Shown here: piece by piece, positions 25,172 to 36,229 of the stretch
Layout of the letters: each line of letters begins with the position of its first letter
Position numbering within the stretch: position 1 is the stretch's first letter
Source of the DNA: Humulus lupulus
Taxonomy: Eukaryota > Streptophyta > Magnoliopsida > Rosales > Cannabaceae
Assembly (NCBI RefSeq): GCF_963169125.1
Contig: NC_084794.1
Span: 86,535,018-86,599,017 of the forward strand
Length of the DNA stretch: 64,000 bases
Direction: 5' to 3'
Made by a program: the position numbers and the translations under genes
The notes under the pieces: generated by a model
The model's database searches: none
Told to the model about the DNA's origin: nothing
Seen by the model: the letters and a program-made list of their open reading frames with translations, nothing else

Positions 25172-25809
25172 GAGAATCATGAGATGGAGAGAGAGTGAGG
25201 ATGAGAGTCTTCCAAAGCCTTCTAGTTATTCCTTAAGATGTTACTGAATTTATCCCTTATTTAACGAAAGACCAAAATGTCCTCCCTTAAGCTACTTAGC
25301 CCCTTAATACTCTAGGGTGAAATGGTCTTTTCTCCTCTGTTTCCGCTAATCCCTCAAGTATTCCTACTATTTACCCATTAATCCCGTCATTCCAAATAAT
25401 TACCAATTATTCACTGAATATCTATTAATTCCCAGAATATTCTCTTAATTCCCAAAAAAATTCCCTTAGGCTCCCTCCGAGCTAGGTATTAAACCATGTT
25501 GTGACTATTTCGCTAATCCACTCACTAGGACCATCTCAAGCCATATATTGCAAATGTATCCACATAATAATATGGTCTCAACAATTTATCACATATAATC
25601 ACGCCCTTAACAAGCCAAAATTATAAATATGCCATTATAAGCTATAACGAGCCCACATGCATATCTAATACTCATAAACATGCATATCACATTCTCATAT
25701 AATCATATTAATCATGCATGCCACATAATCATGTACATATAAACCAATTATGTCCTCTCGGCACACTAATCAAGGCTTTAGGCCCTATTAGCAATTTTGG
25801 GCCGTTACA

Positions 25810-26277
25810 ATTATATTGCCGCAAACTTGAGCATCGACTTCTAATCACCGTTTATGGACCTACAACACTTGAACTTCCTTCAATGTTGTGGTTATTAAAT
25901 AAATATAAACCCAAAGTAACTTGGTACAAAAAATATTTTTGAGATTTAGTCTAAAAAGGTTAAGGTTTATAGAAACCTACACTAAGAAAAGCATAAATGT
26001 ATAGTAAAAAAAATAATCAGTAAAAACTACAAATTGAATTACAAGTATAATCTTATAATTAGGGTGAAATGATAAATTCCTTTTTGTTTTTTACAAAACA
26101 CAAATTTCTAACACTAAACTAGAAAAAAAATTAATAAATATAATGTGGCTTTATTTCAACAAAAAAAAAAGGAATTTTTTTAAGCCATAAAAAAGAAAAA
26201 TCTTAAAATTTTCATATTTATAAAAAGAAAGCAAAAAACTATATATCTCACATAATTTTCTCTCTAAATATATAGGG
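25810..26277. other. Intergenic sequence, possible old exon remnant
   Basis: AT-rich sequence just outside the Gypsy-2 LTR. The first about 130 bp on the plus strand read as LEHRLLITVYGPTTLELPSM and then a KYKP..TWYKKYF end before a TGA at 25940. It is open in one frame and looks more like coding sequence than its surroundings. I do not recognise it, and it could be the last exon of a gene or chance. The rest has poly(A) and poly(T) runs and no signal I can support. Confidence 0.3.
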
Positions 26278-26957
26278 AAATTCTCTAATACACACTTTAT
26301 TTTTGGGTGTACCGGTACAACGTCTCATATTTTCGGTACTCAGATGATTTTCAACACAATTGTTTTCTTATTTTACTTTTTATATTTTTATGATAAGATG
26401 TATTGTAGTTAATTAAATCATCTTACAATTTTTTTAGAAATTCTGAATAATTTGAAATGCGGAAAACGAGATTTAAATAGTTTGTTGCAATGATAATTTT
26501 TTTTTATACTTGTGGAAAGTAACATGTTTAAACTTTGTTTTTGACACTTTAAATTATTTATAATTTCCTAAATGAAAATCATTCAGGTACCGAAAACAGG
26601 AGGGGTTCCACCGAAGAAGCACCCCATATATATATAATTTAGGGGCTTCTTCGGTGCACCCCCTCTTGTTTTTGGTATATGATGATTTTCGACATAATTT
26701 TTTTTACCATGTACATTATAGCTATTTAACACATCTTACAAATTTTCAAGAAATTCTAAATAATTTACCGTGTTGAAAAATAGGGTTCAACATGCTATTT
26801 TCCATGCTCATAAAAAAAAATTCAAGCATCCCAACAAACTATTTGAACTCAATTTTCAGTATTGTAAATAATTATAATATACACGATTATAAAAAATACC
26901 AAAAATTAAGGAATGTGTACTGGTGCATCCAGAAATGAGTGCACACCAAAGAAAATC
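26278..26957. mobile_element. Composite MITE-like element with outer and inner inverted repeats
   Basis: About 680 bp, very AT-rich. The outer ends are imperfect inverted repeats of about 45 bp: the left end has ACACTTTATTTTTGGGTGTACCGG (26293 on), and its counterpart in reverse complement lies at 26905-26957 (GTGTACTGGTGCATCC... TGAGTGCACACC). In the centre a second inverted pair at about 26602-26664 (ACCGAAGAAGC and GCTTCTTCGGT) forms a hairpin around an AT loop. The left and right halves share body motifs (GATGATTTTC, ACATCTTACAA, AGAAATTCT), so two related units lie side by side. No transposase is present. The superfamily is not determined. Confidence 0.6.
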
Positions 26958-27340
26958 TCTATACTTTACAAATATGTACATAATTATTACAACAAATGAA
27001 GAATCCAAAAATTGAACCCTTCACCTCATAGGTACCAAGCCATCACCTCATAGGTACCAAGCCATGAAGGTGTAGTAGTAATTTAGTTTTTATTTCTAAT
27101 CTCTATCCAAATGAAAATTGTCATCTCCATTTTTTAAAAATAAATTACGTGAAAAAGAAGTAGGTACTTGTGTCAATCATTTTATTCTTCACAATTATCG
27201 GGAAATAACATTAACTACAGAGCACTACTGAAAATTATAAGAAACCCCCAAAAAAGCTGAGACAAAATTCTGTTCCTCTCCATTTATTTTTCTAACACAG
27301 CAGAGTACCCAACCCAACCCAACCGCCAACTCTTCTAGGC
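26958..27340 (+). promoter_or_regulatory. PDF1B upstream region with a short direct duplication
   Basis: This is the sequence between the MITE-like element and the PDF1B start codon. A 22-bp stretch (CACCTCATAGGTACCAAGCC) occurs twice in tandem at about 27024-27064. A TACGTG motif (about 27146) could be an ACGT-core site. No clear TATA box is seen, as is common for plant housekeeping genes. A pyrimidine-rich stretch (TTCCTCTCCATTTATTTTTC, about 27272-27292) may mark the transcript start. Confidence 0.35.
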
Positions 27341-29696
27341 ATGGCTTGTCCGGCTCGGCTCCAGCTGGTTTTCTACTCGTTCTCCTCCTACGGAAGTTGC
27401 CGGTCGAATATTCCCGCCATCTTCCAAAGGTTCACCGGGTTATCCTCAACCCGCCAGTTCGGCCGGATTTCCGCCATGAACCGATTGAAACCTCCAGTTG
27501 CTCCGGTCATTGCCCAGGCCAAACGAAGCTCTTCTCCCAAAGAATACAAAGTTGCTACTCGTAAGCTTGAATAGTTTAGATGCACAGTTTATTGTATGTT
27601 ATTATTTTGTTTTACGTTTGGTTTATTCATTTCTCTATATATTACTTCAAATTTTATATTTGAGTTAAAGCAAAGTTTAGTTTTTGGTTAAATGTTTTAG
27701 CTGCTGATATTCAATTTGAGGCACCACTTAGAATCGTGGAATATCCAGACCCCATACTGAGAGCGAAGAACAAGCGGATAGAAACCTTTGACGATAATTT
27801 GAAGACTTTAGTTAGTGAAATGTTCGACGTAATGTACAAGTGAGTTTTTGTTAACTCGTGAGCAAGAGTTTTGTTGGTTTAGGGTGGTTATGAGATTAAT
27901 GACTGAGCAGAGTACGGACAATTGGAATTTGGAGGTTATAGTTTTGCAGAATTAAATATGCTTGAAATTCATGAATGTTTTAAATGGATTTAATTGATTT
28001 TAAGTAGATTTTATATTTTTTTTATCCATATGGGCCTTTTAGGATCAAATTGGCAAGAGGATCTGCAACATTAGTTTCTGATGTTGTTATGCTGCGACCC
28101 ATCTGAAGAGTCAAGCTCAGAGTTTTTTCTTTTTAATTTTTAGTTACAACTTATAGAGAATCATTGCAATGTACAGGAGTGTGAACAATTCTTGTTGGCT
28201 TCCTTTTCCACAGAACTGATGGTATTGGGCTCTCAGCTCCCCAAGTTGGAATGAATATTCAGCTTATGGTGTTTAATCCCGTGGGTGAACGTGGTGAAGG
28301 AGAAGAAATTGTTCTTGTAAATCCCAGAGTTAACAAATATTCAAAGAAAATGGTTCTTTTTAATGAAGGTTGCTTGTCCTTCCCAGGAATTTATGCCGAT
28401 GTTAGGGTATGCATAGATACTAATACTATCTTCATTCTTTATACTTTTAATACGGCCATTTATCCAAAGTGAGCTGCAGAGTGTTTTCATTTCAAATGTT
28501 TGTTCGTTTTCTTGCATATTTAGTAACCCTTCTATGCATTTGTCTTCCTATGGATCATAAGATAAGTCGTTGTTAATTTTCTTCTGGACAGCTCAATACG
28601 TGACAAAAACTAAAATGTTTAGTTGCATAATATGTTTTATAAGTTCCTAGTTTCTTTTGTTTATTCTTTACCTGGCAAAGTATTGTGCCATCTAAGTCTG
28701 TTTTACTTTGCTGGCTACTCTGGCTGTGCTTTAATTTTTTAGACTATTTTACAATGTATATTCGTCTTTTTGCAGAGGCCTGAATCTGTAAAGATTGATG
28801 CACGGGACATTAATGGTGCAAGATTTATAGTCAATCTGTCAGGTCTTCCTGCAAGGGTTTTCCAACATGAATACGACCATTTAGAGGTTTTTGCCCAGCT
28901 TCTGTTTCTTTTCTTTATGAAGATTTAGTCTTTTAATTTCATGATCGGTGTAAATTATAGAATTGACAGGAAAGTATAGATATGTTCTTAAGTCGGGTCT
29001 GACATTTCATTTCTAGAGTTGAAGAAACTGGTTCCTGACCACATATTAGAGAGAACTCTGTTATTTAAAATTGTCAGAGATGTTTAAAGAAGCCTTTCTA
29101 TGTGTTCAAAATGTTTTAACTAACGTTCTCTTTTCCCCTCAAGATAGCAACATCACATGAGTCACGTATTTTTAAAAATAAAGATCATGCTTGGAATATG
29201 CAATTGTTTGAGTATTTATTTAGATCTTCTAAGGTCAGTTTTATGGTCTTACATGATTCTATGTTCTCTTATAGCTACCAACTTCTTGCAGGGTGTACTC
29301 TTCTTTGATAGAATGACTGAAGAAGTTCTTAGCAGTATAAGTACACAATTGAAGGTGAGTAGATGTGCTTACGGATGTCGAGTTTTTTATCAGCACAATT
29401 TTTTTTTTGGCTTGGCCACATCTGTGGATGGGGTGAATCCATCTTTGTAGTTACTTCTCGATACTAATTGCACATTGAGGCCATTGATTTTCGTTTGGAT
29501 GCTGTCAAAATGAATTATTAGAAGATTTCTTCATCTATAATCTAAAACTCCAAATGATATATTCTGTTTGCTTACTTGTCAATGGTGACAGGCCTTAGAA
29601 AAAAAGTATGAGGATAGAACAGGATTGCCAAGTCCTGAAAAGGTTGAACCCCGTCAAATCAGGAAGGCTGCTGTTGGCTTTGGAAAATTATCATGA
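27341..29696 (+). CDS. PDF1B: Peptide deformylase 1B, organellar (six exons)
   Basis: This enzyme removes the formyl group from the N-terminal methionine of proteins made in plastids and mitochondria. The exons are 27341-27560, 27701-27839, 28214-28406, 28776-28886, 29292-29354 and 29592-29696. All five introns are GT-AG and the joins keep frame, giving 276 residues, close to the roughly 270 of plant PDF1B. Residues 1 to about 70 are Ser/Arg-rich with few acids, which fits a transit peptide. The three family motifs are intact: GIGLSAPQVG (123-132), EGCLSFPG (171-178, metal ligand C173) and QHEYDHLEG (214-222, ligands H215 and H219, catalytic E216). The C-terminal EKKYEDRTGLPSPE tail is the 1B type rather than 1A. 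I chose the start because it is the first ATG after an upstream stop and gives a plausible transit peptide. There is no sign of damage, so this is a functional host gene. Confidence 0.96.
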
Positions 29697-30373
29697 TTTC
29701 TTTGAGACGTGAGGTAAAATTGCTGGTTCTCAATTACTAGTTTTTCTCATCACTTTTTTGTTAACATAGTTATGGGTGCTCCTTTATTTTTGTAGGCATT
29801 CACTTTTCTTTTTTGTAGGGTTTAATGTGTTCTAGCTTCTAGGCCCTGGAATTGTTCTGGGACAGATGATGCACAATAACTGTAGCGAATCACATTTTTC
29901 CCCATAATGATAGAGGTGAGTGCAACTTCACATGTCTTTTGGAAGAGTAATACTACAAATGTCATAGGCCGATTACAACGAACTATCTGAGCAGTCAAGA
30001 GGTTTGATATTGAGAAGAACTTCTTGAGGAGCAAGATTTGTACTTTTTCTTGACACATTTTTAGTGCACCATGTCCTAATCATTCTATGGATTGTAGAAA
30101 AGTAAAACTTTATATCATATGTAGACATTATTTATTAAAAGTTCCTATGCATGTTTACTTTCACTTGATCCCTTCTCATGTGCATCCATTAGTTGGAAAA
30201 AGGAGGCTGTATTTTTTTTTTAAAAACCTTTATATATATCCATTAGTTTGCCAGAGGTACAGTGGCAGTCTCAGGTACTCCATATGCCTTCCAACAGAAA
30301 GGACCAGATAAGTGTTGACCTTGATGGACTAGTTTCAGCTGTAAGGTGTTAAAAAACACTCCAGTGCAAACTA
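29697..30373 (+). other. PDF1B 3' flank, nothing further recognised
   Basis: The 3' untranslated region and flank of the deformylase gene. GAGGTAAAAT (29708) and TTTTTGTAG (about 29789 and 29811) could bound an intron in the 3' UTR, but that is only a pattern. No gene, LTR or repeat is seen before the copia fragment begins. Confidence 0.35.
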
Positions 30374-32019
30374 TCATTGCAAGCAAAATGAACTAGTTCT
30401 TTTGTGTATGCCTCTAGTACTTTGACGATCATTAGGATTGGAGGCCCAATCCGCATTTATAAATGCAGTGAGATGAAAATGAAGAGTTGCAGTAAGTGTA
30501 ATGCCTTGAGTTTTTGTGCCATTGAGATGCCGAAGAATTCTTTTGACAACTAAAAGGTGAGCATTAGTTGGATGTTGCATAAATTGGCAGACCCTATTAA
30601 CAACAAAGGCTATGTCATTGTCACATATTGAAGGGATCCAACAATTCGTCTATACTTGAATGGATCATCAAGAAGCTTGCCTTCATTTTTGGATAATGGT
30701 TTGCCAACGGTTCCAGGTGTAGGGGCAAGTTTAGAGTCAAGCATCTCAGTCATTGCAAGGATATCATTGATATATTTTTGTTGGCATAAGTGGAGCTGAC
30801 CTTCAGAATGAGAAACCTCTATACTGAGGAAGTAATGTAGCTGACCAAGATCGCTGATGGCAAAAGTTTGGTGCAGTAGCTGAACAATGTGATTGACTTG
30901 CTGATTTGAGCTTCCTGTGAGTATAATATTGTCAACATACACTATTAGAAACACTTGGTAAGCCTGGCAATGAAGAGTGAAGAGAGATGAGTCAGCCTTT
31001 GAACAAATGAAACCCCATGAAAGCAGAGCAGTACTTAGCTTTGAGAACCATGCTCTAGGTGCTTGTTTAAGACCATATAGTGCCTTAGATAACTTGCACA
31101 CATGCATGGGGTGAGCTGAGTTTATGAAGCCGGGGGGTTGGGACATGTAAACATGCTTAGAGAGATCTCCACTGAGAAAGACATTGTGAATATCAACCTA
31201 CCTTAGAGACCAACCTCTTGATAGAGCTAAAGTTAGAAGAACCCGAATTGTGGTAGGTTTGACAACTGGAGAGAAAATGTCGAAATAATAAACACCTAGT
31301 ATTTGAGTGAACCTACGGGCTACCAGCCTTGCTTTGTGCCTGTCAACAGATCCACCAGGCTTGTATTTAAGTTTGAAGAGCCACTTACAGTCAATCACAT
31401 TTACATTTGGAGGTTGAGGGACCAAAGTCCAAGTCGAGTTTCGAGTTAAGGCTTCTAGCTCTTGTTCCATAGGAGTACGCCATGAAGGAGATTGAAGAGC
31501 CTATTTGTATGATTTTGGAGGCAACTTAGATGGAGGAACTCAATTTGCAATGAAAGTGTTAAACTTATGAATGCCACTTTTGGCCCTTGTTACCATAGGG
31601 TGAGCATTAACACTTGGTGGTACTTGCACAAAATTGTCAAGAGTGATATTAAACTACTCAATAGGGTGCAATGGAGGTGAGTTAGAAGTGGAGGAAGGTG
31701 TTTGTGAGTGGGAAGAAATTGTTGTAGAGGGTAAGGGTGAGGTATGAGATGGTGAAGAAACATGTATTGTGGGAGTAGAAGAAGAAGTTGTAGGAGGAAT
31801 GCAGTGATGAGGAGGGGGAGTTGAGTGGAGGGAAAAGATAATATTGCTGGAGTAAGAGGACGAGTAGCAGAAGATGAGTGAGAAGGACTTATAGAGAAGT
31901 GACAAGAAAAGACACTTTCATCAAATACTACATGCTGAGTAGTATAAATCCTATGAGAGGCTATGAGAGGTGGGATCTAAACACAAGTAGCCTTTGTGGC
32001 TTGTGCTATACCCAAGGAA
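30374..32019 (-). pseudogene. Copia-2 pol fragment (integrase end, RT, RNase H)
   Basis: A decayed Ty1/copia pol fragment on the minus strand with no LTRs. From right to left it has the integrase C-terminus (FLGYSTSHKGYLCL, then HVVFDESVF, about 31910-32019), a Ser/Pro/Thr-rich linker (31654-31850) and RT. RT carries MEQELEALTRNSTWTLVPQP, WLFKLKYKPGGSVDRHKARL, KALYGLKQAPRAWF and the catalytic stretch YVDNIILTGSS, where the second Asp of YVDD is Asn. RNase H follows (QFMQHPTNAHLLVVKRILRHL) and breaks off in the SGYC region near 30374. Stops lie at about 31195, 31150, 31500 and 30605. At 32019/32020 it abuts a truncated gypsy LTR. It is antisense to PDF1B, about 0.7 kb downstream. Confidence 0.88.
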
Positions 32020-33147
32020 GTTTAGAAATCGCAACTGCGATCTCTGAAAAAGACCGAGCGCAACTGCGCCCAGCCCTGGCGCAATCGCGTTACTCGTCTA
32101 GTTTGGCCTGGCGCTCTGTGAGCGCGACCGTGCCCAGGCACTAGCACAACCGCGCTACTTGCCCAGAAGTGTGATTTTGAGGACTTTTTGTCTACTTTTT
32201 AGATATAAGTTTGTAATTGTTGGGACTTTATGCAGAGGAGTTTTAAGACATTCTCAAGGATAATATGGTGATGAATTATTTTTAAAAAGAGTATTAGTGG
32301 GTTTAATTATGGTTTTTCTTGGTTGAGGGTTGTTAAAGCCTTGATGTTATATGTTGTGTTTAGGCTCGCTGAGGATACTTGAAGAGACACGTTAGGGTGT
32401 GTGGTTCGCTGCTGCATTTGAGGTAAGAAGAGTGGACACCTACACGTAGGGTGTACGCTTGACGTACTCTATGGTAGAAACTATTTACGTGATATGCTTA
32501 TTTTATGCATGATATCATTGGTGAATGTTTATGTTTGATGAGCTTATATGAAATTATGGTTGTGTGTTGAGTATGCGTATGTGATAAGTGTTTGGCATGC
32601 TTACGTTTAAAATGCATGTCTACGTTACGAAAATGCATGCTTATGTTATACAATACTTGTCCAACTCAACTTGGACTACGTTTTCTTTTCATGAGTTTTG
32701 ATTTATGTTATATTATTATTATTGTTATTGATTTAAATTCTCGGTTAAGGTTATGGGGTTGTGTGCTACACATTTCTTCTTACTGGACTTTGGCTCATGG
32801 GTACTCCGTGCTGCAGGTAAAGGCAAAGATGTGGTTACTACGCAATAAGTTGGAGAGCTTTGGCGGAGGGCGTACATGTCAAGGATTTAACAATCATAGG
32901 GGATTGGGCCTACATTGGAAATTTATTAAGTATTTTTTTTAGAATGATGTTTTAGTTTTATGGATTGGATTTTAAGTTGTTTATTTTATTTTATTTTATT
33001 TATGAAAACTACGAAACTCCAGAGTTTCATTCTTTTTAACGTTTGAGTGGTGTTTATGAACGTTTTTATAAATAAAATAGTTTTTTTTATTTTAAACCTT
33101 AATTATGGTAATTTTCAAATTAATGCTCAAGAAATCGGGGCGTTACA
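32020..33147 (+). mobile_element. Gypsy-3 5' LTR, U3 truncated
   Basis: The 3' part of a forward gypsy LTR ending ATCGGGGCGTTACA at 33147. It contains a GC-rich block (GCGCAACTGCGCCC, GGCGCTCTGTGAGCGC, 32028-32155), the TTTGGCTCATGGG...CTGCAGGTAAAGG motif (about 32780-32825) and several TTTTATTTTATTT runs. Its left side is cut at the junction with Copia-2 at about 32020, so no U3 start is visible. Confidence 0.75.
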
Positions 33148-33149
33148 GT

Positions 33150-33161
33150 TGTAATCAGAGC
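33150..33161 (+). other. Gypsy-3 primer-binding site, degenerate
   Basis: Reads TGTAATCAGAGC, two mismatches from the tRNA-Met complement TGGTATCAGAGC, and lies three bases past the LTR end. It confirms that 32020-33147 is a 5' LTR in forward orientation. Confidence 0.75.
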
Positions 33162-33318
33162 AATGATTTGGTTTCATGTAGACTATCTTGACATGTACTC
33201 TCGTCGCTGAAGACAAGCTCGACTTATTATACTGTAAGCTTTATTTAAGTTGTTTTTGTTATGTGACTATTTGCCTTACGTGTTTTAATGCCTTATCTGC
33301 ATGTATAGAGCATATAGC

Positions 33319-33670
33319 ATGGTTTGTGTGCTTAGAGTTCCTAAGGGCCATTTGAACAAGACTCAACGAAGGAAGCTAGCAAGATGGATAAGAAAGGTGC
33401 GAAGGATAAGGATGCAAAGTTTTGCAGAATGGAGTATCAAAAAGTTTGTGGACCATTGTGTGAAGGTCAATAAGCGCATTCAAGACGTGGTCTGGGAAGG
33501 AGGACTGTTAAGTTTCAAGAAGAAGTACAAAGTATTCAAAGATATGATTTCCTCAAGTAGGATGCTGGAAGAACTTCAGGTGATGTGGAAGCACGTACAA
33601 GACAGAGCTCGGGAAGGTGCTAAGTACAAGTGTATGCTTAAGGCCTTTGTAAGACAACAAGGGTTCACAA
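33319..33670 (+). CDS. Gypsy-3 pre-gag ORF, 3' end lost
   Basis: An open frame downstream of the Gypsy-3 primer-binding site, where gag would normally begin, but it is not gag. From the ATG at about 33319 it is a basic, helical sequence (TQRRKLARWIRKVRRIRMQS, then YKVFKDMISSSRMLEELQVMW, then KYKCMLKAFVRQQGFTMP). The arrangement and the FKD...LEE....Y...L..F spacing resemble the pre-gag ORF of Gypsy-6 (54538-55005). The similarity is weak and judged by eye. The frame seems open through 33738, but from about 33670 the sequence is antisense to the Gypsy-4 ORF, so the true end has been lost. Function unknown. Confidence 0.5.
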
Positions 33671-36229
33671 TGCCCAGCAATGGTATAACATCTCCTCCAT
33701 GGATGATGAAGACGCTACCTTTTCCTCCTTGGCTTTAGCTTCGGCCTCGAGTAATTTTGCCTTGAGCTCACCAATCTCGACCTGAAGACGTTCGATGAGA
33801 TGATTTGCCTCGGCGATTTGAGCTTGGGAGGCAGATAGCACGGTCTTCGCGGCCTGCTCGCTTTCCTGGGAAGAGGTGAGAGCAGCCTGGGCAGCTTGCT
33901 CATTCTTCTGAGCATTTGTCAGGGCAGCTTTGGCGGCCTGGTCACCTTCCTTGGCAGTATCTAGCTTGGCCCGGAGCTCTTCATTTCTAGCCCTAGCACG
34001 AGCTATGATGCCGTATTGGGCCAGGACGAACTACAAAATAACAGAACAAATAAAAAATATAAGGCGATCACAGTAAAAAAAAAACAAAACAATTTCACCA
34101 CCAAGTATGGGAAAGGAACTCACGGTGAGATTCATCCCCATGGCGGACTCAAGGACATTCTCGGGACTGCGCTCTTCAATGGTCCTCAGGTCCCTCGCAC
34201 TGGCTTTATAAGCATGACCCACCATACGAGTCGCGGTCTCATATATGATACCCTGAAAAGCTTCAGGGATCTTTTCCAGGTCCTAAGGATTGACTGGTAT
34301 TCTAACGGTGAGGGCCTCGGTTTGTATTACTTGAGGAGGCATGAATCGAGGTTGGGGAGGGGGAACCTGCTCAACAGTGACAGAAGTCAACGGAGCTGGT
34401 TCCCGAGCTGAGCCCGTGTCCTTACCCTTGGCGGGGAATTTTGAGGTATTCCCTGTTGAAGGGGTGGCCTTCTTTGCCACCCGGGGCCTCTTCACAACGG
34501 GGCCAGTGCCAGTTTTCTTGGCTTGAAAGGCAATCCGCAGGTCGGGAGCTCCTGGTTGCTCCATCTCTTCACTTATAAAGAACAAAAGGAGTTAGTTCAC
34601 AAAAAGTTGTGTCAAAAACATTTATAAAGAAAGAGAAAACAAAGATCCTACCCTCCGGGCTGGGGGAGGAGTCTATTATCACCAAATCGGGTGTTTTGAC
34701 CTGGATAGGCACGACCTCTGGCCCTCGATTTAATGGAGGAGAAGGGGAGTCTAAAGTTAATATTTTTGGGATCCTAGGGGGTTCGGGTCCTTCCTCGGGG
34801 CTGGATTCGTCTACATATTGTCTGAACCCAGGGGCAAATGCACCGTGGAGCAAAGAAGGCCAGGTCCTACGGTTTGTCTCATATTCCTCAAAAATTGCGG
34901 ATCTAAAGTTTAAGGTGTTATCAACTACTATTGTGCCCCTAGGGTAGCTATTGCCGTAGTGTACCACTAGGTGGTCTACGCATTAGAGAAGGGTTACATT
35001 TAGATCTGGATTAGAAGGATGTCGGCTAACAAGCTGATTCAGGTTATAACGAATTAACCTAAAGTCGGCAACATCCCGATCTAATTCCCTAAAAGGTATG
35101 GGTTACCTTGGTCGGAAGGGCCGGCTGCTGCCCCAGAAGTAGCTCGGACAGGATCAGGTCTCTGGTCTGCTTCGGGCCCCACCTTTTTCGCACGAGAGGC
35201 ACCTCATCCTCTTCCTCCTTGTCGTCCTCAATGGCTGGCAAGGCCTCTTGAGAGGAGGATAGCTCGGGGATCACTGAAAGAGGAGCCTGGGTCCTCAAGG
35301 CCAGTGTTTGACCATCGTCAGTCAACTTACAGGCCATCATCGTGACGTCATTCACGACCTGACGATAGTCCTTTTCACTAGGAGGAAGTCTGGACAGCTT
35401 CTCATACTAACCCCCGAGGGTCACAAACTTTTCTTTCCTTGCAAATATGGTTGCATGAGAAACAAATTCAATTAAGACATGTACAGAAAAAAGACATATT
35501 TTAAGGGAACAAATATTCACGAGCTGGATTTACAAGGATGGAAGACTTACGAGGACTATTGAAGTACCGATGTTCGCAGTTCTTGAAGCCATTCGACATA
35601 AAGAATAGATCTTTATAGTCGTTTGGATGACAGGGACGTTCAATGACGTGGGCGGAGTTGGGAAACCGCGTGAGGTAATAAAATTCGTCACCTCGCCCTC
35701 TCTGATCAGGGCTAGCCTTGAGGCAGAGGAAGTATAGTATGTCTGCCAGGGTGGGGACCTCCCACTCGTGTTTCAAGAACAGATACTTTAGCCCCGCCAT
35801 AAGCCTGTAGGAGTTTGGGGGGAGCTGTAATGGAGCCAATTTCAATTAGTTCAAGAAGTCCGCGAAATACTGTACCAAAGGAAGGAATGCGCCGACCTTC
35901 ATATGCTCATCACTCTAGGCTGCGTAATCATCCTGGAAAGGGGCACTGCTCCGTTCCCCCTCAAACGCAGGTCAAACGAGAAGACTGCCAAATCCTACTT
36001 TTATGTTGTGACTCAACAGGATTTTGTTGACCTTCCATTGAGTTGTGATTTTCGAGACTATACGCTCAGCCTCGAAATAAGCATTGGGGTCAATAACGAG
36101 CTCCTTCTCCACCACTGGACCAAAGTGCGGGATGGGAGAATCGGAGGCGACATGCTTCCCCTTGTTCTTGTGTTGAGAGGATGAGCTTGAGGCGTTTTTC
36201 TTCGAAGCATTCTTCTTTGGAGGAGCCAT
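33671..36229 (-). pseudogene. Gypsy-4 antisense ORF, plant transposon protein of the Transposase_28/PF04195 type
   Basis: An antisense gene of a Tat-like gypsy element, split into pieces. The start at 36229 gives MAPPKKNASKKNAS and a Ser/Lys-rich N-terminus, then AYFEAERIVSKITTQ. After three in-frame stops (about 35820-35995) comes LKLAPLQLPPNSYRLMAGLK, YLFLKHEWEVPTLADILYFL and the EFYYLTRFP..HVIERP..NDYKDLFFMSNGF region (35501-35845), which resembles the family named putative gypsy-type transposon. Later pieces are acidic (35089-35355) and Pro-rich (34283-34967). The C-terminus is an Ala/Glu/Gln coiled coil (ARARNEELRAKLDTAKEGDQ, then AQIAEANHLIERLQVEIGELK, 33720-34013) followed by MEEMLYHCWAL. 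The gaps at about 35356-35500 and 34014-34280 are probably introns. The function of this family is not established. Confidence 0.7.

Larger units (their letters stand above)
23471..25809 (-). mobile_element. Gypsy-2 5' LTR (reverse)
   Basis: An LTR of 2,339 bp, on the plus strand from TGTAACTCCC (23471) to GGGCCGTTACA (25809). It contains the inverted GCTGGCCC..GGCCCATGGG motif (about 23866-23884), a GC-rich block with a 20-base C run (about 24485-24700) and a long AG microsatellite (25113-25168). The right end abuts non-repetitive sequence. The partner LTR of this element is not in the window, because the left side was lost at the junction with Gypsy-1. Confidence 0.85.

Noticed and set aside
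25038..25247. ORF with an Arg/Glu repeat
   Set aside because: It is created by the (AG)28 microsatellite within the LTR.
33671..33738. The last residues of the ORF starting near 33319 as its natural C-terminus
   Set aside because: From about 33670 the sequence is the reverse complement of the Gypsy-4 antisense protein, so this end is a chance fusion.
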